A DNA stretch of 64,000 nt from Enterobacter huaxiensis (lineage in GTDB: Bacteria; Pseudomonadota; Gammaproteobacteria; Enterobacterales; Enterobacteriaceae). Positions 18,744-31,211 of the stretch are shown here, piece by piece. Position 1 is the stretch's first letter; every line of letters starts with the position of its first letter. Made by a program: the position numbers and the translations under genes. The stretch spans positions 2,914,001 to 2,978,000 of the forward strand of contig NZ_CP043342.1 of the NCBI RefSeq assembly GCF_003594935.2, written 5' to 3'. The notes beneath the pieces were generated by a model that saw only the letters and a list, made by a program, of their open reading frames with translations, had not been told where the DNA came from and did not search any database.

Positions 18744-20177
18744 TTAGCTGTTGCGGATGTACTCATCCATTTCTGTTTTCAGGTTATCGGATTTCGTCCC
18801 GAAGATGGCCTGAACGCCAGAACCTGCAACAACAACACCTGCTGCGCCCAATTTCTTCAGGCCAGGCTGGTCAACTTTTGCGACGTCAGCAACGCTCACA
18901 CGCAGACGAGTGATACACGCGTCCAGGTTAGTGATGTTTTCTTTACCGCCGAACGCTGCGATCAGAGCCGGAGCCATTTCGCTGGTTGCAGCTGATTTGC
19001 TGTCTTCTGACGCATCTTCACGACCTGGAGTTTTCAGGTCCAGTGCTTTAATCAGCACGCGGAAGACGGTGTAGTAAACAACGGCGTAGCACGCGCCCAC
19101 GATTGGGAACAGCCACAGTTTGCTGCTGTTACCGGACAGAACGATGAAGTCGATCAGACCGTGAGAGAACGATGTACCGTCACGCATACCCAGCAGGATA
19201 CAGATTGGGAACGCCAGGCCAGCCAGCACCGCGTGAATGATGTACAGGATCGGCGCAACGAACATGAAGGAGAACTCGATCGGTTCGGTGATACCGGTCA
19301 GGAACGAGGTCAGCGCTGCGGAGATCATGATACCGCCCACTTTTGCACGGTTCTCTGGTTTAGCAGAGTGCCAGATTGCAATCGCAGCGGCCGGCAGACC
19401 GTACATTTTGAACAGGAAGCCGCCAGACAGTTTGCCTGCAGTTGGGTCGCCCGCCATGTAACGTGGGATATCGCCGTGGAACACCTGACCTGCTGCGTTG
19501 GTGTATTCACCAATCTGCATCTGGAATGGAACGTTCCAGATGTGGTGCAGACCAAACGGTACCAGGCAACGCTCGATGAAGCCGTAGATACCGAACGCTA
19601 CAACCGGGTTCTGGTAAGCCGCCCACTGAGAGAAGGTCTGGATTGCAGTTCCGATTGGTGGCCAGATGAAGGACAGGATCACGCCAGTGAAAATCGCCGC
19701 CAGACCAGAGATGATCGGAACAAAACGCTTGCCCGCGAAGAAGCCCAGATACTCAGGCAGCTTGATGCGATAGAAGCGGTTGAACATATACGCTGCAATC
19801 GCACCGGAGATGATACCGCCGAGAACACCGGTATCAGCCAGGTGTTTCGCCGCGATCTCTTCAGCAGGTAAATGCAGAACCAGAGGCGCAACCACAGCCA
19901 TGGTTTTCACCATGATGCCGTAGGCAACAACCGCCGCCAGCGCAGATACGCCGTCGTTGTTGGTGAAGCCCAGCGCAACACCGATCGCGAAGATCAGCGG
20001 CATGTTAGCAAAAACAGAACCGCCTGCTTCTGCCATCACGTGGGAAACTACGGCTGGCAGCCAGCTGAAGTTAGCAGAACCGACACCCAGCAGGATACCT
20101 GCGATAGGCAGTACGGATACTGGCAGCATCAGCGATTTACCGACCTTTTGCAGGTTAGCAAATGCATTCTTAAACAT
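18744..20177 (-). CDS. ptsG: Glucose-specific PTS enzyme IICB (PtsG)
   Basis: The inner-membrane glucose permease of the phosphotransferase system, which imports glucose as glucose-6-phosphate with phosphate from EIIA-Glc (Crr). The EIIC membrane domain covers about 1-385, including [10 protein letters not shown] and the substrate loop [18 protein letters not shown] linker ([13 protein letters not shown]) leads to the EIIB domain with the phosphocysteine in [11 protein letters not shown] (Cys421). The ATG at 20177 gives 477 residues as in E. coli; the open frame upstream to 20264 is the untranslated leader carrying the SgrS target. The gene is followed by its own terminator and is convergent with fhuE. 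Confidence 0.98.
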   Translation of the reverse strand: MFKNAFANLQKVGKSLMLPVSVLPIAGILLGVGSANFSWLPAVVSHVMAEAGGSVFANMPLIFAIGVALGFTNNDGVSALAAVVAYGIMVKTMAVVAPLVLHLPAEEIAAKHLADTGVLGGIISGAIAAYMFNRFYRIKLPEYLGFFAGKRFVPIISGLAAIFTGVILSFIWPPIGTAIQTFSQWAAYQNPVVAFGIYGFIERCLVPFGLHHIWNVPFQMQIGEYTNAAGQVFHGDIPRYMAGDPTAGKLSGGFLFKMYGLPAAAIAIWHSAKPENRAKVGGIMISAALTSFLTGITEPIEFSFMFVAPILYIIHAVLAGLAFPICILLGMRDGTSFSHGLIDFIVLSGNSSKLWLFPIVGACYAVVYYTVFRVLIKALDLKTPGREDASEDSKSAATSEMAPALIAAFGGKENITNLDACITRLRVSVADVAKVDQPGLKKLGAAGVVVAGSGVQAIFGTKSDNLKTEMDEYIRNS

Positions 20178-20200
20178 AATTGAGAGTGCTCCTGAGTATT
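20178..20200 (-). promoter_or_regulatory. SgrS small-RNA pairing region in the ptsG leader
   Basis: The 20 or so bases before the ptsG ATG read CAGGAGCACTCTCAATT on the minus strand, matching as I recall it the E. coli ptsG ribosome-site segment paired by SgrS under glucose-phosphate stress. Conservation of the whole segment beyond the Shine-Dalgarno core supports the same control here. Confidence 0.82.
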
Positions 20201-20278
20201 TGTGCTTTTTTTTACGTTTTTCACGCATTGGCCCGGGGGGAGTACCGTGCCGTGGACAGGACATCTAAGCGCCCTTTA

Positions 20279-20300
20279 TTTATTACACAGAGTAAAATAA
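20279..20300 (-). promoter_or_regulatory. Mlc (DgsA) operator upstream of ptsG
   Basis: A 22-base near-palindrome (minus strand TTATTTTACTCTGTGTAATA...) matching as I recall it the Mlc operator over the E. coli ptsG promoter. Mlc represses ptsG until PtsG transports glucose and sequesters the repressor. Confidence 0.8.
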
Positions 20301-20392
20301 ATCCCTCTGAGTTTGTTTGACGGCTATCACGTTTCAGCTTAAGACGGCCGAAAAACTTTCAGATATTTACAAAAAGCATTTCTGGATGTGTC

Positions 20393-20426
20393 TAAAAACA
20401 CCATCACCGCCCCAAATGAGGCGGTG
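20393..20426 (-). terminator. Possible terminator after ycfH
   Basis: CACCGCC (20405-20411) pairs with GGCGGTG (20420-20426); leftward reading continues ATGGTGTTTTT. The T-run is slightly distant. It would separate the fab-to-ycfH transcript from ptsG. Confidence 0.6.
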
Positions 20427-20476
20427 AACTTTACTCGCTTTGCTTATTAATTACGAGCCTAAAAAAAACAGATGTA

Positions 20477-21271
20477 TCAGACAGATTGCAGGCGGGCGGG
20501 GTCGATGTGGAACAAGTTTGCGAAGTTTTCGGTCGTGGTGCGGGCCAGCTCATCGATGCTTACGCCCTTCAGAACGGCCATATACTCAGCCACATCTCTC
20601 GTCATGGCTGGCTGGTTCTCTTTACCGCGATGCGGTACCGGTGCCAGATACGGCGAGTCTGTTTCCACCAGAATACGATCGAGCGGGACATAACGCGCAG
20701 CATCACGCAGTTGTTCCGCGTTACGGAACGTCACGATCCCCGAAAACGAGATATAAAAGCCTAAATCAAGCAGCTTACCCGCCGTTTCTCTGTCTTCTGT
20801 GAAACAGTGTAGTACGCCCCCGCAATCCGTCACCTTTTCTTCCTGAAGGATCGCCAGCGTATCGGCGCGGGCATCACGGGTGTGCACGATAACCGGCTTG
20901 TTCAGCTCGCGGCCAATGCGGATATGGTTGCGGAAGGACTCCTGCTGGCGCGGCTTCGTTTCCGGCGTGTAAAAATAATCCAGCCCGGTTTCCCCCATCG
21001 CCACCACGCCCTCTTCCGCCGCCAGACGACGTAACGCTTCTACGTCGTACGCTTCGTCCTGATTCAGAGGATGCACGCCGCAGGAGAAGACGACGTTTTC
21101 GCGAACGCCCACCAGCTCACGCATGGCGCGATAGCCCGGCAGCGTGGTCGCCACGGCCAGGCAAAATTTCACGTCACGAGCGGCGGCCTTCGCCAGCACG
21201 TCGTCGACGTCTTTATGCAGAGATTGGTAATCCAGGCCATCGAGATGGCAGTGTGAGTCGACTAAAAACAT
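20477..21271 (-). CDS. ycfH: TatD-family metal-dependent hydrolase YcfH
   Basis: A TatD-type amidohydrolase-fold metal-dependent hydrolase; relatives are 3' to 5' DNases, but the YcfH substrate is not settled. The metal-binding HxH is in VDSHCHLDG (residues 7-9). MGETGLDYFY supplies the bridging Glu, VIVHTRDA and LHCFTE supply His ligands, and VETDSPYLAP supplies the final Asp. It has 264 residues against 265 in E. coli. It is the last gene in the run, 10 bases after holB. Confidence 0.94.
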   Translation of the reverse strand: MFLVDSHCHLDGLDYQSLHKDVDDVLAKAAARDVKFCLAVATTLPGYRAMRELVGVRENVVFSCGVHPLNQDEAYDVEALRRLAAEEGVVAMGETGLDYFYTPETKPRQQESFRNHIRIGRELNKPVIVHTRDARADTLAILQEEKVTDCGGVLHCFTEDRETAGKLLDLGFYISFSGIVTFRNAEQLRDAARYVPLDRILVETDSPYLAPVPHRGKENQPAMTRDVAEYMAVLKGVSIDELARTTTENFANLFHIDPARLQSV

Positions 21272-21281
21272 AATGTCTCTC

Positions 21282-22286
21282 TCAGAGATGGGAAACAGGC
21301 GGTATCACGCCGGGTTGCAGGTAATGTTCGATACGCAGCAGCTGGTCGGTCAGTAAAAGCTCGCGATTAAGACCGGTCACCGTTAAAAGCTGTTCGCGAC
21401 TCTGGCAAACGTCATGAAGGATAGCGCGCAGAGAGGTGCCAGACAGGCGGTTCGCCAGCGTATTCACCAGCGGCCAGACGTCAGGGTTGCTCAGGAGCGT
21501 AGCTCCCTGTTGGGTCTTGAGCGAATCCAGCAGCAAGGCGGCCAGCCAGTGCAGGCGCTCGGCCGCGCGATCGCTATTGAGCGCAGGCAGCACGCTCAGC
21601 CAGTCGCCGCTGTCGACAGCGGATTCGACAGCACGGCAGAGCGCTTCGCGCTGAGACCAGACGTCTTTCTGCAGCAGGGCCAGCGCCGCCGCCGGAGCAC
21701 CGCTGCTCAGGCGCAGGGCAGCTAATGCCGCATCCTGTGACACCGTCACTTCACGCTCAAGCCAGGTCAACGCCCAGGATTCCTGAGGTACCGCGAGGTG
21801 GTGAAGGCGACAGCGGCTGCGCAGCGTGGCGAGTAATCTTCCAGGCTCCCGGCATGACAGGAAAAACCAGGTTTTTTCCGGCGGTTCTTCCAGCGTTTTG
21901 AGCAGCGCATTGGCGGCTGCTTCAGTCAGGAGCGCAGCATCGTTCAGCCAGACCACCTTTGCGCCGCCCAGACGCGCGTGCTCGTACAGCTTCTCGCTGA
22001 CCTCACGCACCGCATCAATACCGAGCGTGCTTTTGCCTTTTTCAAGCTCCAGCGTGTAGTAGTCCGGATGCGTGCCCGCCTGCATCAGCTGGCAGCCGCG
22101 GCATTTACCGCAGCTTTTATGCCCTTCTGGCTGCTGGCACATCAGAAAACGGGTGATGGCGTAAATTAACGCATCATCGCCCATTCCCGGCAATGCCTGA
22201 ATCAGTAACGCATGATGCCCCCGACCAGCCTGATAGCTGTTAATCAGCTGTTCAAAATGGGGGCGCAACCATGGATACCATTTCAT
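21282..22286 (-). CDS. holB: DNA polymerase III delta-prime subunit HolB
   Basis: The delta-prime stator subunit of the clamp-loader complex, which loads the beta sliding clamp. The zinc module has Cys50, Cys59, Cys62 and Cys65 ([19 protein letters not shown]). The Walker A region is degenerate (LPGMGDDAL), as expected for delta-prime, which does not bind ATP. The SRC motif is present ([12 protein letters not shown]). The ATG at 22286 overlaps the tmk stop as ATGA and gives 334 residues, the E. coli length. The C-terminal collar half is more diverged than the N-terminal half. Confidence 0.96.
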   Translation of the reverse strand: MKWYPWLRPHFEQLINSYQAGRGHHALLIQALPGMGDDALIYAITRFLMCQQPEGHKSCGKCRGCQLMQAGTHPDYYTLELEKGKSTLGIDAVREVSEKLYEHARLGGAKVVWLNDAALLTEAAANALLKTLEEPPEKTWFFLSCREPGRLLATLRSRCRLHHLAVPQESWALTWLEREVTVSQDAALAALRLSSGAPAAALALLQKDVWSQREALCRAVESAVDSGDWLSVLPALNSDRAAERLHWLAALLLDSLKTQQGATLLSNPDVWPLVNTLANRLSGTSLRAILHDVCQSREQLLTVTGLNRELLLTDQLLRIEHYLQPGVIPPVSHL

Positions 22287-22924
22287 GCCTTTTGCTCCTG
22301 AACCCACTGCGTCACGGTATGCTGGATGTCGCGCGTTACGTCGTCTAAAGACTGCGTTGCATCAATGGTGCGAATAGAGCTGTCCTTCCCGGCCAGTTCC
22401 AGATAGCGTGCGCGGGTGCGGTTAAAGAAGTCGAATGACTCTTGCTCTATACGGTCCAGCTCGCCGCGCGCGCGGGCGCGTTTAAGGCCCACTTCCGGCG
22501 TCACGTCCAGATAGAGCGTCAGGTCGGGACGGAAATCACCAAGAACAGCATCGCGCAGCGTCGCCAGCATGACCCGATCAATACTACGACCGCCGCCCTG
22601 ATAGGCCTGCGTCGACAAATCGTGACGATCGCCAATGACCCATTTACCTTCCGCCAGCGCCGGTTTGATAACCGTCTCTACAAGCTGAACGCGCGCCGCG
22701 TAGAACATCAGCACTTCGGCTTTGTCAGCGATAACTTCGTCGCCAACGGATTTGATATCCAGTACCAGGCTGCGCAGTTTTTCAGCCAGTTGCGTACCGC
22801 CCGGCTCGCGGGTGAAGACCATCTCCGCCACGCCAAGCGCTTTGAGCGTATCTACCACCACGTTGCGGGCGGTGGTTTTACCCGCCCCTTCAAGTCCCTC
22901 AATGACAATGTATTTACTGCGCAT
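22283..22924 (-). CDS. tmk: Thymidylate kinase
   Basis: Converts dTMP to dTDP. The P-loop GLEGAGKTT lies at residues 10-18, the DR(x) motif TREPGGT near 38-44 and the LID region near 145-155 ([12 protein letters not shown]), as in the type II enzymes. Length 213 equals E. coli. It overlaps mltG by 11 bases upstream and holB by 4 bases downstream, so the three are translationally linked. Confidence 0.98.
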   Translation of the reverse strand: MRSKYIVIEGLEGAGKTTARNVVVDTLKALGVAEMVFTREPGGTQLAEKLRSLVLDIKSVGDEVIADKAEVLMFYAARVQLVETVIKPALAEGKWVIGDRHDLSTQAYQGGGRSIDRVMLATLRDAVLGDFRPDLTLYLDVTPEVGLKRARARGELDRIEQESFDFFNRTRARYLELAGKDSSIRTIDATQSLDDVTRDIQHTVTQWVQEQKA

Positions 22925-23936
22925 TTTTTTCCTTAAGTGCCTTCAGATAGTCCTGAACAGAGCGATTATGGCTGGCAAGGTTGGTATTAAAGGTATGCCC
23001 CCCTTTTCCGTCAGCCACAAAATAGAGATACGGTGTTTTAGCCGGGTGCGCGGCGGCTCGCAGAGAGGCTTCGCCCGGTGTTGCTATCGGGCCCGGCGGC
23101 AGGCCGCTAATCACGTAGGTATTATACGCCGTTGGCGTCTCCAGGTCTTTTCTGGATATCTTACCGGTATAGCTTTCACCCATCCCGTAGATGACGGTTG
23201 GGTCGGTCTGCAAACGCATGCCGATGCGCAGGCGGTTGATGAACACCGAAGCGACCCGGTCGCGCTCTGCCGCAACGGCCGTCTCTTTTTCAATGATGGA
23301 GGCCATCGTCACGAACTGGTTTTGATCTTTATAAGGCAGGCCATCAACGCGCCCCTCCCACGCCGATTCCACCGCTGCGACCATCTTTTTATGCGCGCGC
23401 TTCAGGATAGCCACGTCCGTTGTGCCGGCGGTGTACATCCAGGTATCGGGCCAGAACCAGCCTTCCACCCATTCGGGATGTTCAAATTTCAACGCCTCGG
23501 CGACCGCCTGATAGCTATCGTCTTTCAGCGTATGCTTGATGTACGGCGCGTCTCTCAGCTGTTTGAGATAATCGCTCAGGCGCATCCCTTCCACAAAGCG
23601 CAGGGGGAACTGCGCTTCTTTGCCGCTTTCCAGCAGCTGAAGCATCTCTCTGACGGTCATGTCAGGGGTAAAACGATAGGTGCCGGCCTTGAAGTGCGCC
23701 AGCTCGGGCTCAACGCGCAGCAGCCACTGGAACACGCGCGGGCGGTTTATAATCTTATCTCCGTAAAGCTGTTCGCCCAGGGCCTGACGCCCGGTGCCGG
23801 CTTTAAGGGTAAAAATGGTCTCTTCCTTAATCAGGATCTTACTGTCCGCCAGCTGACGAACTTTCCACACTCCCGCTCCGCCGGCAATACCCAGCACAAC
23901 TATAAGGAGGAGAACAACGCGCAACATTTTCTTCAT
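22914..23936 (-). CDS. mltG: Endolytic murein transglycosylase MltG (YceG)
   Basis: An inner-membrane lytic transglycosylase that cuts nascent glycan strands and sets their length. An N-terminal anchor (about 6-26, [18 protein letters not shown]) precedes a LysM-like subdomain and the YceG catalytic domain. The catalytic Glu is residue 218 in MASIIEKET, and [18 protein letters not shown] is the strongly conserved C-terminal block. It has 340 residues, as in E. coli. Its ATG overlaps the pabC stop (ATGA at 23936-23933). Confidence 0.97.
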   Translation of the reverse strand: MKKMLRVVLLLIVVLGIAGGAGVWKVRQLADSKILIKEETIFTLKAGTGRQALGEQLYGDKIINRPRVFQWLLRVEPELAHFKAGTYRFTPDMTVREMLQLLESGKEAQFPLRFVEGMRLSDYLKQLRDAPYIKHTLKDDSYQAVAEALKFEHPEWVEGWFWPDTWMYTAGTTDVAILKRAHKKMVAAVESAWEGRVDGLPYKDQNQFVTMASIIEKETAVAAERDRVASVFINRLRIGMRLQTDPTVIYGMGESYTGKISRKDLETPTAYNTYVISGLPPGPIATPGEASLRAAAHPAKTPYLYFVADGKGGHTFNTNLASHNRSVQDYLKALKEKNAQ

Positions 23937-24748
23937 GACGACCTGGTTTGCTCACATATCGGGGCTAAAAACTGGAACAGTTCACGTGACGACCAACGCT
24001 GTTGGCCATACGCGCGTACGGGTAAAACAGGCATCAACGCGTTACAAATAACCACCTCATCGGCTGTTAACAGCGCGTCTTCCCTTTCGCTAACTTCGAC
24101 AACGCGAAAGCCCGAGCGTGCCAGCTGCTGTAAACAAAACTGTCGCATGATGCCCTTCACCCCAGCCTGCTCCAGTGAAGGCGTGAATACATCACGACCC
24201 TTCCGCCAGAGTAAATTAGCCGCACAGCATTCCGTAATGAACCCTTCGCTGTCAAGAACCAGCGCCTCATCGGCGTCCGTCTGCTCAAGATGAGTACGAA
24301 TAAGCACCTGCTCCAGACGATTGAGATGTTTGATTCCGGCAAGCACAGGGTTACGTCCCAGCCGTACAGGGCTAAGGGACAAGGCAACACCCTCTGTACG
24401 CCAGCGTGCGTAATGGGCTGGATAGGCTGATACGGACAGTATCCGCGTGGGGTGTTCACAGTCAGCCCCGCTGTACCCTCTGCCGCCGCTGCCGCGGCTG
24501 ATGATGACTTTGAGTACCCCGACGCGCTTTTCTGCTGCCATCAGGCGCATTTCGTGGCGCAACGTTTCCCACTGCGTAAAGGGGATGAGCAACGTTTCGC
24601 AGGCGGTCTGAAGGCGAAGGATATGTGCGTCGAGCAGGCATACTGCGCCGTCGAGGATCCGTGCTGTCGTGAAGCAGCCATCACCAAACTGCGTCGCCCT
24701 GTCGCTTGCAGGCAAAGAGTCCTGCTCAAGGCCATTGATTAAAAACAT
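23933..24748 (-). CDS. pabC: Aminodeoxychorismate lyase PabC
   Basis: A PLP-dependent fold-IV enzyme that releases p-aminobenzoate from 4-amino-4-deoxychorismate for folate synthesis. The Schiff-base Lys is residue 140 in [24 protein letters not shown] and [18 protein letters not shown] are further family blocks. Length is 271 against 269 in E. coli. It lies about 120 bases after fabF, separated by a terminator-like hairpin, so it may have partly independent expression. Confidence 0.95.
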   Translation of the reverse strand: MFLINGLEQDSLPASDRATQFGDGCFTTARILDGAVCLLDAHILRLQTACETLLIPFTQWETLRHEMRLMAAEKRVGVLKVIISRGSGGRGYSGADCEHPTRILSVSAYPAHYARWRTEGVALSLSPVRLGRNPVLAGIKHLNRLEQVLIRTHLEQTDADEALVLDSEGFITECCAANLLWRKGRDVFTPSLEQAGVKGIMRQFCLQQLARSGFRVVEVSEREDALLTADEVVICNALMPVLPVRAYGQQRWSSRELFQFLAPICEQTRSS

Positions 24749-24816
24749 GGAGGCTCCTTATGCATGGGCGATCAGTCTGGCAGGATGTTTCGCGGCAGAC
24801 AAGAAGACCAGGCTTA

Positions 24817-24850
24817 ATAAAAAAGGCCCGACAAGCGGACCTTTTTTATT
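24817..24850. terminator. Bidirectional hairpin between fabF and pabC
   Basis: AAAAAAGG(C)CCG acaa GCGGACCTTTTTT: an imperfect stem flanked by an A-run and a T-run. Leftward it follows fabF and would attenuate transcription into pabC-mltG-tmk-holB-ycfH. Confidence 0.75.
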
Positions 24851-24869
24851 AGCGAGCGGACGAACAGAC

Positions 24870-26168
<1,299 letters not shown>

Positions 26169-26202
26169 TCAGGCGGTCGAATGACCGCCTGGAGATGTTC
26201 AC

Positions 26203-26439
26203 TTACGCCTGGTGACCGTTGATGTAATCAATGGCAGCCTGAACGGTGGTGATTTTCTCAGCTTCTTCGTCCGGAATCTCAGTATCAAACTCTTCTTCCA
26301 GAGCCATTACCAGCTCAACGGTGTCAAGAGAATCTGCGCCCAGGTCTTCAACGAAGGAAGCGGAGTTCACAACTTCTTCCTGCTTAACGCCCAGCTGCTC
26401 GCCGATAATTTTCTTAACGCGTTCTTCGATAGTGCTCAT
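26203..26439 (-). CDS. acpP: Acyl carrier protein AcpP
   Basis: The small acidic carrier of growing acyl chains. The 4'-phosphopantetheine attachment is Ser37 in [13 protein letters not shown]. At 78 residues it matches E. coli AcpP almost exactly. It sits between fabG and fabF with about 150 and 90 bases of flanking non-coding DNA; the gap before it is long enough for its own promoter, as known in E. coli. Confidence 0.99.
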   Translation of the reverse strand: MSTIEERVKKIIGEQLGVKQEEVVNSASFVEDLGADSLDTVELVMALEEEFDTEIPDEEAEKITTVQAAIDYINGHQA

Positions 26440-26593
26440 ACTCTTAAATTTCCTATCAAAACTCGCTTTCGCGATGGTTTTCGTAGTGTATAAAATGTTG
26501 AAAAATTTGCAACTAAATCCCGGCAGGTCTTACCACGATTTTACGTTATTTTGAGGCCATTCGCCCTAATAACGCAAATATTTTCGATCGTGG

Positions 26594-27328
26594 TTAAACC
26601 ATATACATCCCGCCGTTGACGTGGAGAGTCTCACCAGTGATGTAACTCGCTTCGTCAGAGGCTAAAAATGCAACCGCACTGGCGATTTCTTTAGGGTCGC
26701 CAAGACGCCCCGCAGGAACTGCTGCCAGTGTACCCGCACGCTGATCATCGGTCAGCGCACGCGTCATGTCCGTTTCAATAAAGCCCGGAGCAACAACGTT
26801 TACAGTAATACCGCGGGACGCAACTTCACGTGCCAGCGACTTACTGAAGCCAATCAGACCTGCTTTCGCCGCAGCGTAGTTAGCCTGACCAGCATTTCCC
26901 ATGGTACCAACCACAGAACCAACAGTGATAATACGACCATGACGCTTTTTCATCATAGCGCGCATTACCGCTTTTGACAGACGGAATACAGATGACAGGT
27001 TGGTTTCGATAATATCGTTCCACTCATCATCTTTCATTCGCATCAACAGGTTGTCGCGAGTGATCCCGGCATTATTTACCAGAATATCCACTTCGCCAAA
27101 CTCTGCGCGAATATTTTCCAGAACAGATTCGATAGATGCAGGCTCGGTCACATTCAGTACCAGACCTTTACCGTTCGCACCCAGATAGTCGCTGATGGCT
27201 TTAGCGCCATTCTCGCTGGTTGCTGTACCAATCACTTTCGCGCCGCGCGCAACCAGTGTTTCAGCAATTGCACGGCCAATACCACGGCTTGCGCCGGTGA
27301 CCAGTGCGATTTTTCCTTCAAAACTCAT
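26594..27328 (-). CDS. fabG: 3-oxoacyl-ACP reductase FabG
   Basis: The NADPH-dependent beta-ketoacyl-ACP reductase of the elongation cycle, an SDR enzyme. The cofactor motif TGASRGIG is at 11-18, NNAG near 85-88, and the catalytic Ser138, Tyr151 and Lys155 (YAAAKAG). It has 244 residues, as in E. coli. It starts 12 bases after the fabD stop. Confidence 0.99.
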   Translation of the reverse strand: MSFEGKIALVTGASRGIGRAIAETLVARGAKVIGTATSENGAKAISDYLGANGKGLVLNVTEPASIESVLENIRAEFGEVDILVNNAGITRDNLLMRMKDDEWNDIIETNLSSVFRLSKAVMRAMMKKRHGRIITVGSVVGTMGNAGQANYAAAKAGLIGFSKSLAREVASRGITVNVVAPGFIETDMTRALTDDQRAGTLAAVPAGRLGDPKEIASAVAFLASDEASYITGETLHVNGGMYMV

Positions 27329-27340
27329 GGTATTCCTCTT

Positions 27341-28270
27341 TTATTGCGAGAGTGCCGCTGACAGGGCTTCCGGCTCGTTAATCGCCGAGGCAGTCAGGGT
27401 GTCAACAATACGTTTTGTCAGACCGGTGAGGACCTTACCAGGACCGACTTCATACAGATGCTCAACGCCCTGTGACGCCATAAACTCAACGGTTTTGGTC
27501 CACTGTACCGGGCTGTAAAGCTGGCAAACCAGTGCGTTACGGATAGCCTCCGGCGCGGTTTCGCATTTCACATCGACGTTGTTCACAACGGAAATCGTCG
27601 GTGCGTTAAAGGTAATTTTTTCCAGCTCAACGGCCAGTTTGTCGGCTGCAGGCTTCATCAGCGCACAGTGAGACGGCACGCTCACAGGCAGCGGCAGCGC
27701 GCGTTTCGCGCCCGCAGCTTTACAGGCGGCACCCGCACGTTCAACCGCTTCTTTATGACCGGCGATAACAACCTGGCCCGGCGAGTTGAAGTTTACCGGT
27801 GAAACCACCTGCCCTTCAGCAGATTCTTCACACGCTTTCGCAATGGAGGCATCATCCAGACCGATAATGGCAGACATGCCACCCGTACCTTCAGGCACCG
27901 CTTCCTGCATGAATTTACCGCGCAGTTCCACTAAACGAACGGCGTCAGCAAAGGCAATCACGCCTGCACAGACCAGTGCAGAGTATTCGCCGAGGCTGTG
28001 ACCCGCGAGCAGCGCAGGTGCTTTACCGCCCTGCTGCTGCCATACACGCCACAGCGCAACGGACGCGGTCAGCAGCGCGGGCTGAGTCTGCCAGGTTTTG
28101 TTCAGCTCTTCAGCAGGACCCTGCTGCGTCAGCGCCCACAGATCATAACCCAGCGCATCAGAAGCTTCACGGAAAGTCTCTTCAATTATCGGATAGTTTG
28201 CTGCCATTTCAGACAACATCCCAACGGTTTGAGAGCCCTGTCCCGGGAACACAAAAGCAAATTGCGTCAT
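27341..28270 (-). CDS. fabD: Malonyl-CoA:ACP transacylase FabD
   Basis: Transfers malonyl from CoA to ACP, making the extender unit. The nucleophile is Ser92 in AGHSLGEYSALV. The N-terminal GQGSQ oxyanion loop is at 10-14, and the catalytic His lies in PVSVPSHCALM. It has 309 residues, as in E. coli. It sits 15 bases after fabH. Confidence 0.98.
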   Translation of the reverse strand: MTQFAFVFPGQGSQTVGMLSEMAANYPIIEETFREASDALGYDLWALTQQGPAEELNKTWQTQPALLTASVALWRVWQQQGGKAPALLAGHSLGEYSALVCAGVIAFADAVRLVELRGKFMQEAVPEGTGGMSAIIGLDDASIAKACEESAEGQVVSPVNFNSPGQVVIAGHKEAVERAGAACKAAGAKRALPLPVSVPSHCALMKPAADKLAVELEKITFNAPTISVVNNVDVKCETAPEAIRNALVCQLYSPVQWTKTVEFMASQGVEHLYEVGPGKVLTGLTKRIVDTLTASAINEPEALSAALSQ

Positions 28271-28285
28271 CTTTTCATCCTTATC

Positions 28286-29239
28286 CTAGAAACGAACCAG
28301 CGCGGAACCCCAGGTGAAACCGCCACCGAAGGCTTCAAGCAAGACCAGCTGGCCCCGTTTGATTCGTCCATCGCGTACCGCTTCATCAAATGCGCACGGT
28401 ACCGATGCCGCAGAGGTGTTGCCATGGCGATCCAGCGTCACCACAACGTTATCCATCGACATGCCCAGCTTTTTGGCCGTCGCGCTGATAATGCGCAGGT
28501 TTGCCTGATGCGGCACCAGCCAGTCGAGCGCGGAGCGTTCGAGATTATTCGCTTCCAGCGTCTCATCGACAATATGCGCGAGTTCCGTTACCGCCACCTT
28601 GAACACCTCATTACCTGCCATTGTCAGGTAGATAGAGCTGTCCGGATTAACTCGGTCGGCGTTAGGCAGCGTTAACAGCTCGCCGTAACGGCCATCGGCA
28701 TGCAGATGCGTCGAGATGATGCCCGGCTCTTCGGACTGCCCCAGCAGCACCGCGCCCGCACCATCGCCAAAAATAATGATCGTGCCGCGATCGGTTGGAT
28801 CGCAGGTACGCGCCAGCACGTCAGCACCGATCACCAGCGCATATTTGACGGAGCCAGATTTAACATACTGATCGGCAATACTCAGCGCATAGGTGAAGCC
28901 TGCGCACGCTGCGGCGACGTCAAACGCAGGGCAGCCTTTAATACCGAGCATGTTCTGCACCTGGCACGCTGCGCTTGGGAAGGCATGCGTGGCAGAGGTC
29001 GTGGCAACCACGATCAAACCAATTTCTTCTTTATCGATGCCAGCCATCTCAAGCGCACGCTGAGCAGCTTCGTAACCCATGGTGGATACGGTTTCGTCTG
29101 GGGCGGCGATACGACGTTCACGGATACCTGTGCGCGTGACAATCCACTCGTCAGACGTATCTACCATTTTTTCAAGATCGGCGTTGGTACGCACTTGTTT
29201 TGGCAGGTAGCTGCCGGTACCTAAAATCTTCGTATACAT
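28286..29239 (-). CDS. fabH: 3-oxoacyl-ACP synthase III FabH
   Basis: Starts fatty-acid synthesis by condensing acetyl-CoA with malonyl-ACP. Catalytic Cys112 is in [11 protein letters not shown], the His in [12 protein letters not shown], and the Asn in [11 protein letters not shown]. It has 317 residues, as in E. coli. The gene follows plsX by six bases. Confidence 0.98.
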   Translation of the reverse strand: MYTKILGTGSYLPKQVRTNADLEKMVDTSDEWIVTRTGIRERRIAAPDETVSTMGYEAAQRALEMAGIDKEEIGLIVVATTSATHAFPSAACQVQNMLGIKGCPAFDVAAACAGFTYALSIADQYVKSGSVKYALVIGADVLARTCDPTDRGTIIIFGDGAGAVLLGQSEEPGIISTHLHADGRYGELLTLPNADRVNPDSSIYLTMAGNEVFKVAVTELAHIVDETLEANNLERSALDWLVPHQANLRIISATAKKLGMSMDNVVVTLDRHGNTSAASVPCAFDEAVRDGRIKRGQLVLLEAFGGGFTWGSALVRF

Positions 29240-29245
29240 GTACGC

Positions 29246-30280
29246 TCAGTCACTTTTAGCTAATACAGATTCCAGGCGAGCGGCAATCCGCTGAGGGACT
29301 TGTCGCTGCACCGCCTGCACTGCCTGTTCAATCGCGACGGAAAAGGCTCGCTGATTGGCGGCACCATGACTCTTAATCACGATGCCGCGCAATCCTAACA
29401 GACAGGCGCCATTATACTGGTCGGGGTTGAGGTGACTGAATCGCCGCGTCAGGCTTTTTTGTAACCAACGCTTTAATAAAATGAGCCACCAGGACCTTTT
29501 TTTACCCTCCCCCTGCGATTTCAGCAGAGAAAGGAACATTCTCACCACCCCTTCCATGGTCTTCAGCGTAACGTTACCGGTGAAGCCATCACAGACCAGA
29601 ACGTCCGTTTTGCCCGTCAGCAACTCGTTGGCTTCGAGATAACCAATATAGTTGATGGAAGGCACCTGTTTGAGTATTTCCGCAGCGTCGCGGATACTGT
29701 CCAGGCCTTTCGTCTCTTCTTCACCAATATTCAGTAACGCAACGCGGGGATTAGGGATCCCCACTACATCTTCTGCCAGCACCGAACCCATCACGGCAAA
29801 CTGAGCCAGCATTGTACTATCACAATCCACGTTGGCGCCGAGATCCAGCACCACCGTTTTGCCCTTTTGCTGATGCGGTAATACCGTCACCAGCGCCGGA
29901 CGCTCAATGCCCTCAATAGGCTTGAGCAATAATTTCGACAGCCCCATCAGCGCACCGGTATTTCCCGCACTGACGCAGGCCTGCGCGCGTCCTTCTTTTA
30001 CCAACTCCAGCGCCATTCGCATAGAGCTACCACGGCTATTGCGTATAGCCTGCGATGGCCGGGCATCACTGGCAATAACTGACTGCGCAGGAATAATCTG
30101 CAGACGTGAACGTTGTTCGAAGTCAGCTTTTGCAAGTAATGGCGTGATTGTGTCGGGATTGCCGACTAAAAGAAGTGTGAGTTGCGAATTAGAATTCAGT
30201 GCCTGCAATGCTGCAGGCACTGTCACGGATGGGCCAAAATCTCCCCCCATGACATCTAACGCCAGGGTTAGACGTGTCAA
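29246..30280 (-). CDS. plsX: Phosphate acyltransferase PlsX
   Basis: Makes acyl-phosphate from acyl-ACP for phospholipid synthesis. Conserved blocks include [11 protein letters not shown] at the N-terminus, [20 protein letters not shown] and [13 protein letters not shown]. The start is TTG at 30280-30278 (TTG ACA CGT CTA ACC), as in E. coli; the longer frame from 30334 is not conserved. The protein has 344 residues and ends [11 protein letters not shown], about 12 residues shorter than E. coli at a poorly conserved tail. The shortening is outside the catalytic core. Confidence 0.95.
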   Translation of the reverse strand: MTRLTLALDVMGGDFGPSVTVPAALQALNSNSQLTLLLVGNPDTITPLLAKADFEQRSRLQIIPAQSVIASDARPSQAIRNSRGSSMRMALELVKEGRAQACVSAGNTGALMGLSKLLLKPIEGIERPALVTVLPHQQKGKTVVLDLGANVDCDSTMLAQFAVMGSVLAEDVVGIPNPRVALLNIGEEETKGLDSIRDAAEILKQVPSINYIGYLEANELLTGKTDVLVCDGFTGNVTLKTMEGVVRMFLSLLKSQGEGKKRSWWLILLKRWLQKSLTRRFSHLNPDQYNGACLLGLRGIVIKSHGAANQRAFSVAIEQAVQAVQRQVPQRIAARLESVLAKSD

Positions 30281-30359
30281 GGTGTCGTCACTGCCTGGTT
30301 TGGTGTTTCCCCAGTTGCCTGGGGAAAGCCTCACTAAGCTTCATCACGCTTGCGCGTGA

Positions 30360-30545
<186 letters not shown>

Positions 30546-30549
30546 TCAA

Positions 30550-31211
<662 letters not shown>

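Noticed and set aside
18744..20264. ptsG with a 29-residue N-terminal extension
   Set aside because: The extension is the known untranslated leader with the SgrS pairing site; the protein begins [11 protein letters not shown].
22722..24293. 523-codon open frame on the plus strand
   Set aside because: Lies across tmk, mltG and pabC in antisense and has no recognisable domain; a shadow of three certain genes.
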